Positions 1 through 11,628 are shown, counted from the stretch's first letter. The stretch is 64,000 bases of DNA from Vicugna pacos (GCF_048564905.1 NC_132995.1:64658639-64722638), one strand, 5' to 3'. Program-made: numbers and translations. The notes: generated by a model not told the origin, from the sequence alone.

Positions 1-1329
1 TTTTGTTTTGTTTTTTTTTTTTTTTTGAAAGCAGTTTTCTTCCAAGTTACGGGATATGGGTCTGTAGCTCACCATGCTCTCCCCTTTGCCTGCTTGGCTA
101 CTAAGAAGCCCAGTGCAGTATTTTCTTCTCCTCGTTCACAACGGCTCTCTTTGTACTAGTTTTTTTTCTTTTTTCCTTTCCCTCAGCGCAGCCATCCATC
201 TTGTTCAGCATAGCTTAGTGCTGATTCAGTGATCAGATCGGGCTTTTGCAAATCCATTTTGAAAGCAGTTGGGTTAAAAACAAAATTATATTTTGAAGAT
301 TTCTTCAGTTTGCTTTTAGCTGAGAACCCTGAAACCCGCTTTGAGGCCCTTTGGCAGGCTGTGAGACCCCATTTCACCCATCTAGCCTGTGAATGAGAAC
401 ACGAAGAACCCTAAGGAAAACCCATGGCTTATGTGTGGTTGGCAAAGCCAGGTGTGCCATGAATGAAACGAAGTCATCACACGCAGGCACGAACCCCAAC
501 ACACACAGAAAGGAAGTGGCTTTTGGGAAAGTCTGAATAACATGGTAGTTATGGACTGAGCATTTCATCCAGTTACATAACAAAAAGTGACCAATCAAGT
601 CCTTATTAATTAGTGAGCTTACCATAGTTATTAGGTAGGAATGAATTTATTGCTTATGAAATCGAACATGTAACCAGGCATTTTCAAAGATTTAAAACCT
701 CTTTTGGTTTGCGTCTTACCTACAATTTTTGTAGTGCACAATGTTTCTTACAGATAACTTTTCTATAATAAGAATTTACTTTCATGGTTCACAAGCTGCA
801 TGCCAGTTTTGTTTCTTAAAATATTCAGAGAGCACTGATCCGTAATTAAAACACCGTCCTCATTTATGTGTTTGCTAAAATCAGAGCTTGAGATCTTTGC
901 TTGGAGGTCGTATGCTCTCTGCAGGCCCCGGAAGCAGCTGCAGTAGGGTTTTGGAGATTGCATGTCTTTGTTGGGAGCATTTTCTAAGCAAGAATGGCTG
1001 CTTGGGCTTTGTTTTCATAATTCCTGTTGTCATGACTTTTTAAAAAATGACTCATTATACCCAGAGACGGCAAATGAAAAGATATTTCTTTCCCAAAGCA
1101 CTGTATCAATGACTTCTCAAATTCAGTGGTATTCGAGTGGAAGGCATTACTGGAGAAATGAAAGATTAAATTATAAAAACCAACTTTGGAACCAAGCGGT
1201 TTGATAAAAATTTAGTCATTTTTTTAAATGGAAAAAGTGCAACATTCATTAGTCTTCTAAAGTGTCACAGAATGATACAATTTGGTAATACAGAATCTTT
1301 GTTTTGCTTTGTTTTGCCTTTCTGCACAG
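1..1329 (+). other. VAV3: VAV3 intron, 3' part (upstream of the 46-nt exon)
   Basis: This is the end of the intron that precedes the 46-nt VAV3 exon. It opens with a T-rich tract (1-26, TTTTG followed by a T run) that may be the tail of an antisense retroelement starting outside the window. The rest is unique-looking AT-rich sequence with no repeat I recognise. I searched for the preceding VAV3 coding segment (end of the C1 zinc finger and the short run leading to Lys-Leu-Pro-Glu) and did not find it, so that exon lies to the left of the window. Short open frames here have no recognisable protein similarity. Confidence 0.75.
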
Positions 1330-1375
1330 AAACGGACCAATGGCCTCCGAAGAACTCCCAGACAGGTGGATCCAG
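1330..1375 (+). CDS. VAV3: VAV3 coding exon, C1-SH3 linker (46 nt)
   Basis: Internal coding exon of VAV3, a Rho/Rac guanine-nucleotide exchange factor and adaptor that acts beneath activated tyrosine-kinase receptors. It reads KRTNGLRRTPRQVDPG, ending on the first base of the Gly codon. This matches my memory of human VAV3 in the short basic linker between the C1 zinc finger and the N-terminal SH3 domain, with Arg where I recall Lys in TPKQ. The acceptor is strong: a T/G-rich pyrimidine tract from about 1298 ends in CTGCACAG at 1329. The donor is G|GTGTGT at 1376. The exon begins in phase 0 and ends after one codon base, which fits the exon at 42806 that supplies the remaining GT. It is very short, and its length is not a multiple of three, so skipping it alone would shift the frame. 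There is no start codon because it is internal. Identity rests on recalled protein sequence plus the matching next exon. Confidence 0.93.
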
Positions 1376-3448
1376 GTGTGTGATTAAGCCCCATAATCAT
1401 TTCTCCAGTTAAGTGATGATGAGAGTGTGTGGGAATTGCTGTAGAAATCAGACAGATTGCTGGCCTTTGTTCCTGGCAGTTTGGCGTATAATGTGCGACC
1501 AGGAGGTAACCTTCTCCTGGGTAAATCATTTACCCGGGACAGGGTCACATGGTGAGCAGCCATCAGCACCACAGTCTTTCCACAATCAGCAGTTGAGCTG
1601 ATTATTTGCTTACTGAACAGCCTCAGGGTGCCTAGTTAATGCTAACGTACCCAACACCCTTCCCTGCTCCCGCCCAAACCTGGGAAAAATCAACCAGCAA
1701 ACTGGCACTTAAAAAATCAACATTTTCTAAGAGGGTGGGGTTCATAAACCAGGCAATTTTGGTACCCTCCCCACTTGGGAAAGTCCTTTTCTTTATTCTA
1801 TGTCTGTACGATTTCGTTATGGGAGAGTGAATGTAAGGACTTGGTGAACAAGTGTCCTCCCTGGAGACCAGTTTTCTGTCTGCAGAGAGCGTTCACTTGT
1901 TCTCTGTTTAACATCATGAGGTTGGCTCTGTCGTTACTTTTGAATAATTATTTTTTCATCCATTAAGCAATGCCTTCCAGAGTTTGACCAAAAATTTGTT
2001 ATGTATATGATCATATTATTGTGGGTAAAAAGGTATTCATGGCTAAAGGATTCCAAATATATGAACTCAGTGGTAAATCAAGTGGAACATGAAATACAGA
2101 GCAGTCTTGCTGGAAAATAATCTGGATTGTATGTTTTGTTTTCTCATCATAAACAGCCTTCACCTCGTTGTAAAGTTTAGCTTCCAAAGTATTACAGCTT
2201 TTACCTGAAACCACACCCATGGTAACCATGCCAGTTTATGAGCTGTTTGTAAAGATTTATAGGAGCTTTGTTGCCTCTGGCTAGAAATTGCCTCACTTGT
2301 GTCTTGAGATCAGTTTAAATCTTTTAAGTACAAAACAAAATTAAGGCCATTAAAGAAAATAGGGTTTACGTTTTTATTGGTTCTAACTTTCCCAAGACAA
2401 TGCCCTTTACAGGAGGCTCTGCAGTCATATTTAAAAGTGACTGCTTCTGTTCCATTTAGCAGCGGGTGCATGACTGTGAACATAATACTTTTTCCTTTAT
2501 TCTGTATAAGTTACAGTATTCTGTTTCTGAAAATTATCTAAACTTTGTATCAATATTATTTTTAAAAATATTTCCTCTTCCATGGGCATTTTCACTTAAT
2601 CTATTTTTCCCCAAGGAAATGCATTTCTATATTTATAGTGTGTCAGTAGGAGCACATTTGACCATTAACAATGTACTTTATAGCCAAAATCTTTAAGAGC
2701 CCTAGATTATTTAAAGGTAGGTATGGTGAATTCATGATTATAAATACAACAAAGTGGACCATAATAAAATACTTTATTCTCCTTTTCCTAAAGATGATGG
2801 CTTTCTATGGGTATAACTCTTCTGGTGTTTCTGCTTATTCAGAGTGTTTAGAACCCCATGAAGAATAAACATACACATACAGAAGAAACGGTGCTATATG
2901 TGATGTTTGAGGAAAACCAGTGTCTATTTATAGCTTTCCATTAGGTATAGTAAACATATATGGGTGTTTTCTCATTTTTCCACACTTAGAAAAAAATTAG
3001 TTGGTGATCTTGCCTGTTGTAGATCCTAATGCAAAAACCATTTCTCCCCGTAGGGTGTCTTTTGATGCTGGGCTTGAATTATGTGTTTAGGGTTGGTTGT
3101 CATTTGCATCTTTGCTGCTTTCTGTTGGCACGTGGCAGAGCTTTTTTGCTCACAGCTAACCCTTGCGTGATAACTGTCTTGCTCTGAGTTGTTCCTGATG
3201 TAGCTGCTGGTGAGGTTTTCACAGTTGTGTGGGAGATGCTTCACTCCACGGTGTTTAAACAAGGGATCAACAAAGTCGAGACTTCGTCAGTCTGGACAAA
3301 CTGCTTCCGAGGGGCATTATTTGCCACTACTGTTTTTACCATAAAAGTTGCTTCAATCTTTTTTAGCGATTTTAGTTGACTTCTCCACGTTAACACGCTG
3401 TTTGCTTTCCAGGGCCTCAGAGTGGCTGGTAGAGAAACGTGATTAGGA
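1376..3448. other. Intronic stretch with no recognised feature
   Basis: AT-rich intron sequence following the VAV3 linker exon. I see no SINE, LINE or DNA-element signature that I can name. The open frames on both strands are short, lack recognisable motifs and do not show splice-site logic. Confidence 0.5.
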
Positions 3449-3592
3449 GAGAGGGCATAGCTCAGTGATAGAGTGCATGCTTAGCATGCACGAGGTCCTG
3501 AGTTCGATCCCCAGTGCTGTTAAATAAATAAATACATGAATAAAAATCCAACTGCCTCCCCCCAACAAAAAATAAAAAATTAAAAAAAAAAG
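3449..3592 (+). mobile_element. Camelid tRNA-derived SINE (Vic-1-like)
   Basis: tRNA-like head followed by an A-rich tail. The pol III A box is seen as GGCATAGCTCAGTGATAGAG (about 3454-3473) and the B box as GAGTTCGATCCCC (about 3500-3512). Between them lies the anticodon-arm-like GCATGCTTAGCATGC. The tail is (TAAA)n, then a short unique part (CCAACTGCCTCCCC), then an A-rich end to about 3592. The same unit occurs in reverse orientation at 54.3 kb. This tRNA-derived SINE with the GAGGTCCTGAGTTCGATCC head is typical of camelid genomes and is the main evidence for the organism. The target duplication here is not clear. Confidence 0.88.
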
Positions 3593-3725
3593 ATTAAATA
3601 ATTTGGGAGGTCAGAGGTAACCACTTCACCAGTACCGAATTTCAGAGCCATGTACAAAGGTCAATGATATATTTTCTCGGTAGACCTTTTGTTTTGGAGA
3701 GGAGCCTAATGCATAGCTCTTTGGA

Positions 3726-4100
3726 AGTAGTAGTAGTAAGTGCTTAATATTTGTTAAATGAATTAATGAATGGCTGCATACTTTTTCTGCATGCATTGGC
3801 TCTCTTGCTTTTTAAATTCCTCCTGCTGATAAAGTGGACCAGTGTACTCATGGAGTATGGAGTAGTCCGGTGGTAGGAAGTGTGGCTCTGAGCCACACTG
3901 CCTGGGCTGGGGACCCAACTTAGCTGTTTCCTTGCTGTGGACCTTTGACACTTGGCTTCTCTCTGTGCTGTAGTTTCCTCATTTGTAAAGGGAGACAAAT
4001 AATAGCACCTACCTTACAGAGTGGTTGTGAGCATTACATGAGTTAATACATGAGAAGTACTTATAACAGTGCCAAGTCTGTAGTAAATGCTGAGAGATGG
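3726..4100 (+). mobile_element. L2-like tail plus MIR SINE
   Basis: An L2-like 3' end (AAGTGCTTAATATTTGTTAA and ATGAATTAATGAATGG, 3740-3773) is followed by a MIR copy from about 3866. The MIR shows the core and 3' landmarks in order: CCACACTGCCTGGGCTGGG, GTTTCCTCATTTGTAAAGG, TAATAGCACCTACCTTACAG, GTGAGCATTACATGAG and a final ACAGTGCCAAGTCTGTAGTA. Divergence is high, as expected for a mammal-wide ancient SINE. A 21-nt perfect hairpin (3879-3899) lies at the start of the MIR part. Confidence 0.75.
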
Positions 4101-7100
4101 CAGTTTTGATAGTAATTACTTTGTGGTAGGGCAGGTTATTTAATATTGGACATTTTGTCATGTGCAGGAGAATCAATAACTTTTGCCAGTTATTTCTTTG
4201 AAAAGAGACCTAGAATTTTATGTTGAATTCCAGCTGAAGCTAGAAGTTACATTATCACAGTCGTTTCCAGACTTGCCTTATTCCTTGCTTATCTGATGGC
4301 TTCCAAGACATTTTGCTTATCTTTAAGAAGAGACACAATCGACAGTGGTGGTTGAGGGTGTTTTGGGGAAGTTAGCAGTGTTTGTGATTGCAGTAAAGAA
4401 GCAAAGAAAGATGAGCTCCCAAGGTTGAAAGCGTGTATTGCGGAGTTCCATTCAAGCCAAGAAAGATGTGAGGTGTGAGTTTGCATTGTGACTTACTTGC
4501 CCATTTAAAACATTCCCTCTTTATTAATAATTGTAACTAACCTTTATAAATAATATTTACAATCTCTTTGCGGTTGAGTTTGCTTTTTCTTGTCTTCTGT
4601 TGTGTGCCAAGAAATTTATCAATCTGTGATCTTGACTGCTTTTATAAATATAGTAACGTGTTAGATGCAAATCCTGGCAATTTCTTTTGGGTTTTTTAAA
4701 TATAGCAAGGTATTTTCATAAGTTTGTACTTTTCTTCCTGAGACAGGTGTTGGTTTCAGGAAAATAACACTTTTAAGAGGCAGATCAATTATTTCAGGAA
4801 CACGGAGGTGCTAAGGCCTTTGTCAAGAACATGAGATCATAAATCTCAAGAAAATCTGAGAACTGGTGTAATATTTTTCACCTAAAGTGGCACTCAAGGT
4901 CAGAGTTACCAATTAAATTTTAATACTGAGCTTTAAAAATTTCCTTCTGTCTTAGTATGAAAGATACAAGATTTATTTTAGTTTGCATGTGGCAAAAATG
5001 TATACCAGGGCGTGTGTTCTTTTAATCAAGTCCATGTTTTTAGACTGTTGCAAAATTGTCTCATATTTGTGGAACTCATAGCATCTTGTATTTAAGTTCA
5101 CAGTCACTAGCTTCTAAAAAATTCAGGCTGTTGTTCTGCGTGAAGATTAGATGGAGTAGATGGGAAAGGCTTAGGTGCCCATCCTCCTTCTGATCTTAAG
5201 TTACTCATGTGATTTGTGATAACCTTGAAAAGTCAATGAACAGATAATGGTTAAATTGATAAAAAGGAGTTCTTTTTGGGAGCTCCTGCTTCTCATGTGC
5301 TCATTGTTAAACTCTTGATTACAAAGAGAAAAATGTGGCTTCAAAACCGTCTTTTCTCACTCACTGAGGGGACGTCTTACTGTTCCTTAGCAGGGACATC
5401 TTCAAAGATGGTCACTTTCCCTTTCAGGTGGGTAGGATTGATATATAATGCCATTGCTGTTTCTTCTCGTATGAAGAAAGGAGAAGAAATCTTTTTTTCA
5501 TTACCGTCTTTGTGTCTTGTACAACAATAAGCACCAGCAATGCCATTAATTATAAAACATGGCCCCTCTCCACAGTTTATATTCTGCCTAAGGAAGGAGT
5601 AGAAACAGGCATAAAGTCTTGATTGCATAAATGCATGTACATAAGTGTACATATAAAATATTTTAATATTCTGTCTTACACACTGATTCATTATGGTATG
5701 GCATAGTGTCATAAAAACAATTAGGAAATAGTCTGGTAAACATATAAAACACTTAATTATGTAACGTGTGCACAAAAGCAAAAGGAATCGGAAGGAAGAG
5801 AAGCCAGTGTGGGCTAAGATTGCTTATGAGCCGAGTCTATGTGTGTTTTCATTTATATAAATAAAATTTTTATGCTGGTTTTTTTTTTGCATTGAATTAC
5901 AATTTAATACAGTTTTCCTTAATGTTTTAATTTCAAAGGATTGGTAACCTCATTCTAAATCTAAACAGGATTGTTGACTTGAGATTTGCTTTTAAGCATA
6001 GTGCCAATTTGCTCAATAGAGAAATTTTGTCTTTTTAATTTCCAAATAGAAAACATTGATGAGAAAAATAGCAACCCAGGATTTTTAAAATAACTGGTCT
6101 AAAAGCACAGTTGTCTCCCCCACCCCTTTTTTTGGAGGGAGACATGTATATTCCTGAAGTTTTTAGTAAATGAGCTTTTGTCCGTAATAAACAGGTAACA
6201 AAGTATCCACAGATTACAATATTTCCTTATTAATCAACCTTCTGCTCTTTTCTGTCACCTCGAAAACTAATTTCTCCTCAAACTAATTCCTAATCTAAAT
6301 ATTGGGAGCATAATTGTAAATGTGTAAAAATATATTTCACATTGAAAGAATGAACTTGAAAAGACTGGGACAATAGAACCCAGTGATTAAGATTCATTGC
6401 AGAGAAATGAGAAATCCAGGCTGCGTACGAGTGCAGGGGCGCCTGCTCTGCTTTTTAAAATCGCTGATTTTCTCAGGCTTCTATTAAACTGTGGACAGTC
6501 GGGCTGGTTTTGCACTAAGGCGGTTGATCCCCCGGTAGCTGTTTTCAGGACTGCCTTTCTAATTCCTTTACGATGATGACAGATTTCTGAAAGGCACATC
6601 ATAGTCCCTCCTTCACATCTTTTTTTGTGTTTGGGGAGGATTTCTTTTTCCCATAGAAGTCTCATCCCAAGCTCACGAAGGGTCACTGTAGCTGTCATCT
6701 GGCAGGTTTGCCCACGCCGTTCAGGGACCTCCAGTGTTGGAACAAGGGCAAGGTGACTATCTGAAGACACAGGGGACTTAGGTGAGAAACACAGCATCAG
6801 TAATGTGCTTACTGAAATTACCAAACATTTGGCGTATTACATACAGAGCCAACTTCTGGATCATTTATACCCTTCTAATGTATAATTTCTGTTATGATAA
6901 TAATTATGTCTTCAGAAAATATAGTGTGTCTGTTACATATTTAGAGAAATATTCTGAAAAGGATGTCTTGAAGCCATAAAGTGCTTCTTACCATTTATCA
7001 TAGATAAATCACTCCTCACTGGGAAGTTCAGGTGTGGCTTGGACACCGTTTGCTCTCTGTGGCCCTGATAGTCAGGTACCATTTCATCACAGAAGCAGAG

Positions 7101-7947
7101 GAACATGCCGTGTGATGCTAGGTAGGCAGAGAAACATCAGAAATTTCTTATGAGCGAGCAACCTCTGAGAATCAGGCAGTCTGGTTTCAGAACTTTAGTC
7201 TGAAGTGCAGTACATGAAAGGAACCAATTGAGTCAAAACTGTTGGCTTCAAATAACAATATTTGGTACAAGTAATATCCAGCTGATACCGGGAAAGGGGA
7301 CATTGATAAAGGAATCCTTAATATCCTAATTGTTTACAGTCTTAGAGTCTTTCTATACACAGAGAGTGGTTATCAAATTAATTAGAACATTGGAATGGAG
7401 TTTGTGGAATTTATTTTGGAATGACTCAGACTGCCAATTATTTATCATTCGCATATTCAAATGAAGTTGACTTTTATATTTTTAATTTGAGTGAAAAGGA
7501 AAGATGATGTTAGGTTCTTATAACTATTTTTTTTCACAGGAGATATTGCTTTTGAGATGCATTTTCTCCTGCAGAGATGTTAGAAATTTACGGAAATTTC
7601 CCTGTCTTTGAGGACCTTGGAACTTTGTTGGAGAGAGAAGACCTACAAACATAACATGTCAGACAGTAATGGTGTGTGGTATCTGATGGACCCCCCCCAA
7701 GTGTGTGTGGTCGCTTGTGACTGGTGTCGTAGGCTGACTGGGAAGGCAGGATCGGGGGGAATCTCTGGGAATTAAACAAGCACAAGGGACATGGAGACGA
7801 GGTGTCTGACAAGCACATCCATAGAAGTGCATTTACACAGAGCTACAGATGTTTAAGTAAAGTTATCAGTCTCTTACTCGGTTTGGTGTTCTGACCTCAG
7901 TTCAGTGTGCTGTTGTTCGTCGAGTGGCACAAACCCATTTCAAACTG
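4101..7947. other. Intronic stretch, no recognised repeat or gene
   Basis: Mostly unique-looking AT-rich sequence with small homopolymer runs (for example T at 5880-5889). On the minus strand an open frame of 134 codons (5377-5781) ends in a hydrophilic segment preceded by an acceptor-like pyrimidine tract. It is treated in the findings, since I cannot name a family. Another minus-strand frame (6387-6824, 145 codons) shows no motif. I see no transposon ends here. Confidence 0.45.
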
Positions 7948-8428
7948 CAGGCGGTCCCCAACGTAGGATGGTTCAACTTAAGGTTTTTTGACTATGACGG
8001 TATGAAAGCATTATGCACTGCATAAAAGCTTTATTTTGAATTTTGAACTTTGATACTCTCCCCGGGGTAGTGATGTGTCGTACGATGCTCTCAGTGACAG
8101 TGGGCAGGGGCAGCGAGCCGCGGCTCCCCATCAGCCCCACGATCGCATGGGTGAGCAACTGATACCCTTACCACCACCCTGTGCTTCACTTTCAGCACAG
8201 CATTCAGGAAATTTCATGAGCTGTTCAACCCTTTATTGTACAATAGGCTTTACGTTAGATGACTTCGCCCACTGTAGGCTAATGTAAGTGTTCTGAGCAC
8301 ATTTAAAGTCAGCTGGGCTAAGCTGTGATGTTCAGTAGGTTAGATGTATTAAATGCATTTTCAGCTTATGATGTTTTCAACGTACGATGGTTTATCAGGA
8401 TGCAACCCCCTCATAAGAGGAAGATCTA
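7948..8428 (+). mobile_element. Non-autonomous Tigger-type (pogo) DNA transposon
   Basis: The left end reads CAGGCGGTCCCCAACGTAGG and the right end AACGTACGATGGTTTATCAG followed by CCCCCTCATAAGAGGAAGAT. Both correspond to the terminal inverted repeats of a Tigger family whose ends contain repeated 'ACGATGG' and 'AACTTACGAT' blocks. Internal landmarks also fit: TGGGCAGGGGCAGCGAGCCG, and CCCACTGTAGGCTAATGTAA followed by GTGTTCTGAGCACATTTAAA. The copy is about 480 bp with no transposase, so it is a short derivative moved in trans. The TA target site is kept on the right (8429-8430) and degraded to TG on the left. Confidence 0.82.
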
Positions 8429-9470
8429 TAGTTTAAGGGGAAAAAAGAAGGGAGGATTTATTGACTTAGGCAACTAAAATGGAAAGTGGCTTCAGGCGGA
8501 GTTAGATCTAGGGGCTCAAATGATACCATCAGGTTCCGTTTCTCCTTGTCTCTCAATTCTCCTCCTCTGTTGATTTTCTCATTCGGAAGCAGAGTTGGCC
8601 ACTAGTAACTCTAAATGTACCTTGTCCTCCCAGCTAGTAATCCCAAAGGAAACAGAACAGCTTTCCCCTGTAAATCTAGCAAAAATCCCAAGGTGTCTTT
8701 AATTGGTCTGGCCCAGACCTCTGCCCATCTCTGAGGCCATCATGCAGCCAGGGTACCGTGTGATGGGCTATCCTGGCTCCTGTGCCCACTTGCAACGTGG
8801 GAAGAGGGGCTGACCCAGCCTGTGGGGCATGACATTTATTTTCCATAAGAAAGAACAGCTCTGTTTACAAAAGGGTGGGGGAAGGAAAATAGAGAAGCTT
8901 CGTTGGAGCAGATTATAACGTAAGTCTGTTACTGTGTGTTTCAGACATCTTCCTCCGTGCGTGTCCGGTGGCTGGGTTTTCCACCTCTCCTAGCCTGTCC
9001 TTTTTCCACTTGTAGGCCCTTCTGTTTGATTGTTTTCTAGTATCAGACGAGGTTAATGTGGAGGACGTACCTAAAATAGGAATTGGAGCCTCTCGACAAA
9101 GGCTCATCCCTGCTCACAGTGTTAGTTTGCAGGGATACCAAGAAAACAACTGGCCTTATCTCATAGTATCTTCTTGTAACCCTGTCACTGTACCTGAAAT
9201 TTCAGTGTTACACTCGTTTAGATGGAGTCACTCCAGTGTTCCACGGTGGCCTGCGCACACCTGCGTGTCCACTGGTCCATCCGATTGGAGAGCTGAGGGA
9301 ACAAGACCTAGCACAGCCCGTTCTGTGGAGGCAGGTGGGGAGGGTCAGGATGAGAGGCTGGAGAGCCAGAGAATGCAGCCACTGAGACGGACGTGTACGT
9401 CTAACCTGCCTCCGTGGCAGTGAAGGAGTCAGGAGTCAGGAAGAATCTTCCCCAGTTTTGTCTGTGCTTT
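8429..9470. other. Intronic stretch, no recognised feature
   Basis: Unique-looking, somewhat more GC-rich than the surroundings. An open frame at 9058-9423 (+, 121 codons) has no recognisable domain or splice context, so I do not call a gene. Confidence 0.4.
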
Positions 9471-9471
9471 G

Positions 9472-9606
9472 GCGCCTTGGTATCCCCACAGGATTGGTTC
9501 CAGGATGCCCTGCAGATACCAAAATCGACAGATGCTCAAGTTCCTTAGGTAAAATGGCGAAGCAGAGTCGGCCCGCTCCGTCTCTGGGTTCTGCGGGCGC
9601 AGATAG
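9472..9606 (+). mobile_element. Tigger-type DNA transposon fragment
   Basis: It reads CCTTGGTATCCCCACAGGAT, GATACCAAAATCGACAGATG, CTCAAGTTCCTTAGGTAAAA and TGGCG, then switches to AGTCGGCCCGCTCCGTCTCT and GGGTTCTGCGGGCGCAGATA. Both halves are landmarks of the Tigger group whose ends carry 'GGTATCC…GATACCAAAAT' and 'GTCGGCCCTCCGTATC'. Only end sequences remain, and the transposase region is absent. Confidence 0.7.
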
Positions 9607-9689
9607 AGGGGCCAGCTGTACGGGGTACTTTCTCTTACGTGGACACTTTCAATCGTCAGAGGCAGCCCCGCGCAGCCGCTTAGACTGAG

Positions 9690-9930
9690 CTCTCTGCAGT
9701 GGCAGAGACCCGGGTTTGTGTCCTGCCCTTCCTTCCGCTTACTGGTTGTGTAATCGTGGGCCAGGAAACCTGTTTGATCATCTCTAAAATGGGAACAATA
9801 GTAGCAGACACCTCTTGCTGTCATTGTGAGATTAAATGAGGTTATAGGCAGAACATTCACCAACAAGGTTCAGCACGTAGTAAAGTGCTCTGTATATGAG
9901 TGATGGTGGCGGTGCTGGTTATTACGCATA
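9690..9930 (+). mobile_element. MIR SINE
   Basis: MIR landmarks appear in the forward direction: the AGAGACCCGGGTTTGTGTCC entry, CTTACTGGTTGTGTAATCGT, GATCATCTCTAAAATGGGAA followed by CAATAGTAGCAGACACCTCT, then TGTGAGATTAAATGAGGTTA and AGCACGTAGTAAAGTGCTC. It lies directly upstream of the ERVL LTR at 9.95 kb. Confidence 0.8.
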
Positions 9931-9944
9931 CTTACACACCCCTA

Positions 9945-10494
9945 TATTGTCTATTGCTGTGTAACATGCTAGCATAAATTTAGCAGCTTAAAATGGCACA
10001 TACTTTTTATCTCAGTTTCTGTGAGTTAGAAGTCTGCTCATGGTTTAGCTGGGTCTTCTGCTCAGGGTTTCTCCCAAGACCTCACTCAGGATGCTGTGTC
10101 TCATCTGAAGGATCAGCTGAAGAAAGATCCATTCCCAGCCCAGCTGACCTGTGTAACTGTTGGGGGGATTTGGGTCCTTCTGAGCTGCTGAACTGAAGCC
10201 CCAATCCCTAGCTTGCTGTTGGCCAGAAGCTGTCCTCTATTCTTTGCCACATGATCCTCCCCAAAGTGGCTGCTGGCTTCATCACAATGTGCCAGCCAAG
10301 AGGGCAATGGAGTCTCCTAGAAGGGTGGAAAATTAAGTCTTATGTGACACGATCATGGAAATGACATCTTACCACCTTTCTGTTGGCCAGAGGCAAGTCA
10401 CAGGTCTTGCCCACATTCAGGAAAGGCAATTATACAAGGGTTAATGCCAGGAAGCAGGAACTATTGGGGTTCATCTTAGAGTCTGTCTGCCACA
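9945..10494 (+). mobile_element. Solo LTR, ERVL class (MLT2-like), fossil
   Basis: Begins near TTGTCTATTGCTGTGTAACA and ends GTCTGTCTGCCACA. In between are the MLT2-type landmarks AATTTAGCAGCTTAAAATGG, TTATCTCAGTTTCTGTGAGT, TTTAGCTGGGTCTTCTGCTC, GGCTGCTGGCTTCATCACAA-like text and ACTATTGGGGTTCATCTTAG. No internal retroviral region adjoins it, so it is a solo LTR left by recombination. MLT2 elements spread before or around the placental radiation, and the divergence here fits that age. It is an old broken copy. Confidence 0.75.
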
Positions 10495-10499
10495 AACTG

Positions 10500-10640
10500 T
10501 AAGAGGAGATATTGCTATTTTTCAGTGGAGGGAACCAAAGCTCTGAGAGGTTAAGTAATTTACCCAAGGTCACACAGCACCTGACTAGGACCAGGATTTA
10601 ATGGACCTCATTCTTCTGCAGTTTACTCCTCTAGATCCAG
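10500..10640 (-). mobile_element. MIR SINE fragment (reverse)
   Basis: Reverse-oriented MIR core: CAAAGCTCTGAGAGGTTAAG, TAATTTACCCAAGGTCACAC, AGCACCTGACTAGGACCAGG and ATTTAATGGACC. These are the reverse complement of the usual MIR head and core. Confidence 0.75.
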
Positions 10641-11354
10641 AGACCTCATTCCTCTAGAGATCTATGCACCCTCTTATGCCAACCTTTGGACAGAGGAAAG
10701 CTTATTTCCTGAAGTTTCGCTGTGTAGTACAGGACAAATTAGCAGTGTGATCTGGTCTGTTTTGCAGGGTTCATTAGTGGCTGCTGTTACATACAAAGCA
10801 GATTTATGGGTGATTTTATTTTATGCATTGTTAATTTTGAAAATGTTAATCTGAAATTGCTACAGTATTTCAATTAATTTGGACGATTAAAACTTAGCAC
10901 CAGAAGAGTCCCTAGCAGAAGATAAGGCAGCTAATTAGGGGATCTGAAACAAACAACTGTAGATGCTGGCACTGAAACGTGCTGGGTGGATGACACGCAG
11001 CAGAACTCACTCTGCTGAGCAGTTTTGAAATGGAAAGAATGATTTCTGGCAGTCTCAGTATTCAACTTGAATGTGTTGATGTTTTTTTCAAAGTCATTTT
11101 AAGGAGTTAACTGTTTAACTTAATGTGTAATTTTTTAACAACATGCAGTTTGGGAAAACTGCTGTCATACTCCTTTAAAATATCTTGTGGGTAAAAGTGG
11201 TGACAAACACCATACGTTTTATTGTCTACATATTTTTCCTGTCACTTAGGATTTTTCATAATTTTATGTATATTGTTTTGGTATTTTCTCTGAATTTAAA
11301 GGTGAAATAGCATATACTTAAAAAAATAACACTTGACCCTCTTAGACGAATTAG

Positions 11355-11628
11355 AGTTTTGATCCTTGTGCACTACGGGCGGGAATGTATATTGGTGCGG
11401 CCATTGTAGGAAACAGCATGGAGGTTCCTCAAAAAACTTAAGATAGAACTATCATATGATGCAGCCATCCCACTCCTGGGCATATATCTCAAAAAAAAAG
11501 AAAATGCTTATTCAAAAAGATACATGCACCCCAATGTTCATAGCAGCACTATTTACGATAACCAGGACACGGAAGCAACCCAAGTGACGCAAATGCCCAT
11601 CAACAGATGAATGGATAAAGAAGATGTG

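Noticed and set aside
3449-3520. tRNA gene
   Set aside because: The A and B boxes and tRNA-like head are those of a SINE with an A-rich tail. The same unit recurs at 54.3 kb with a target duplication, and the arms do not form a complete cloverleaf.
6387-6824. 145-codon minus-strand frame as a gene
   Set aside because: No motif, no repeat-derived protein, no splice logic.
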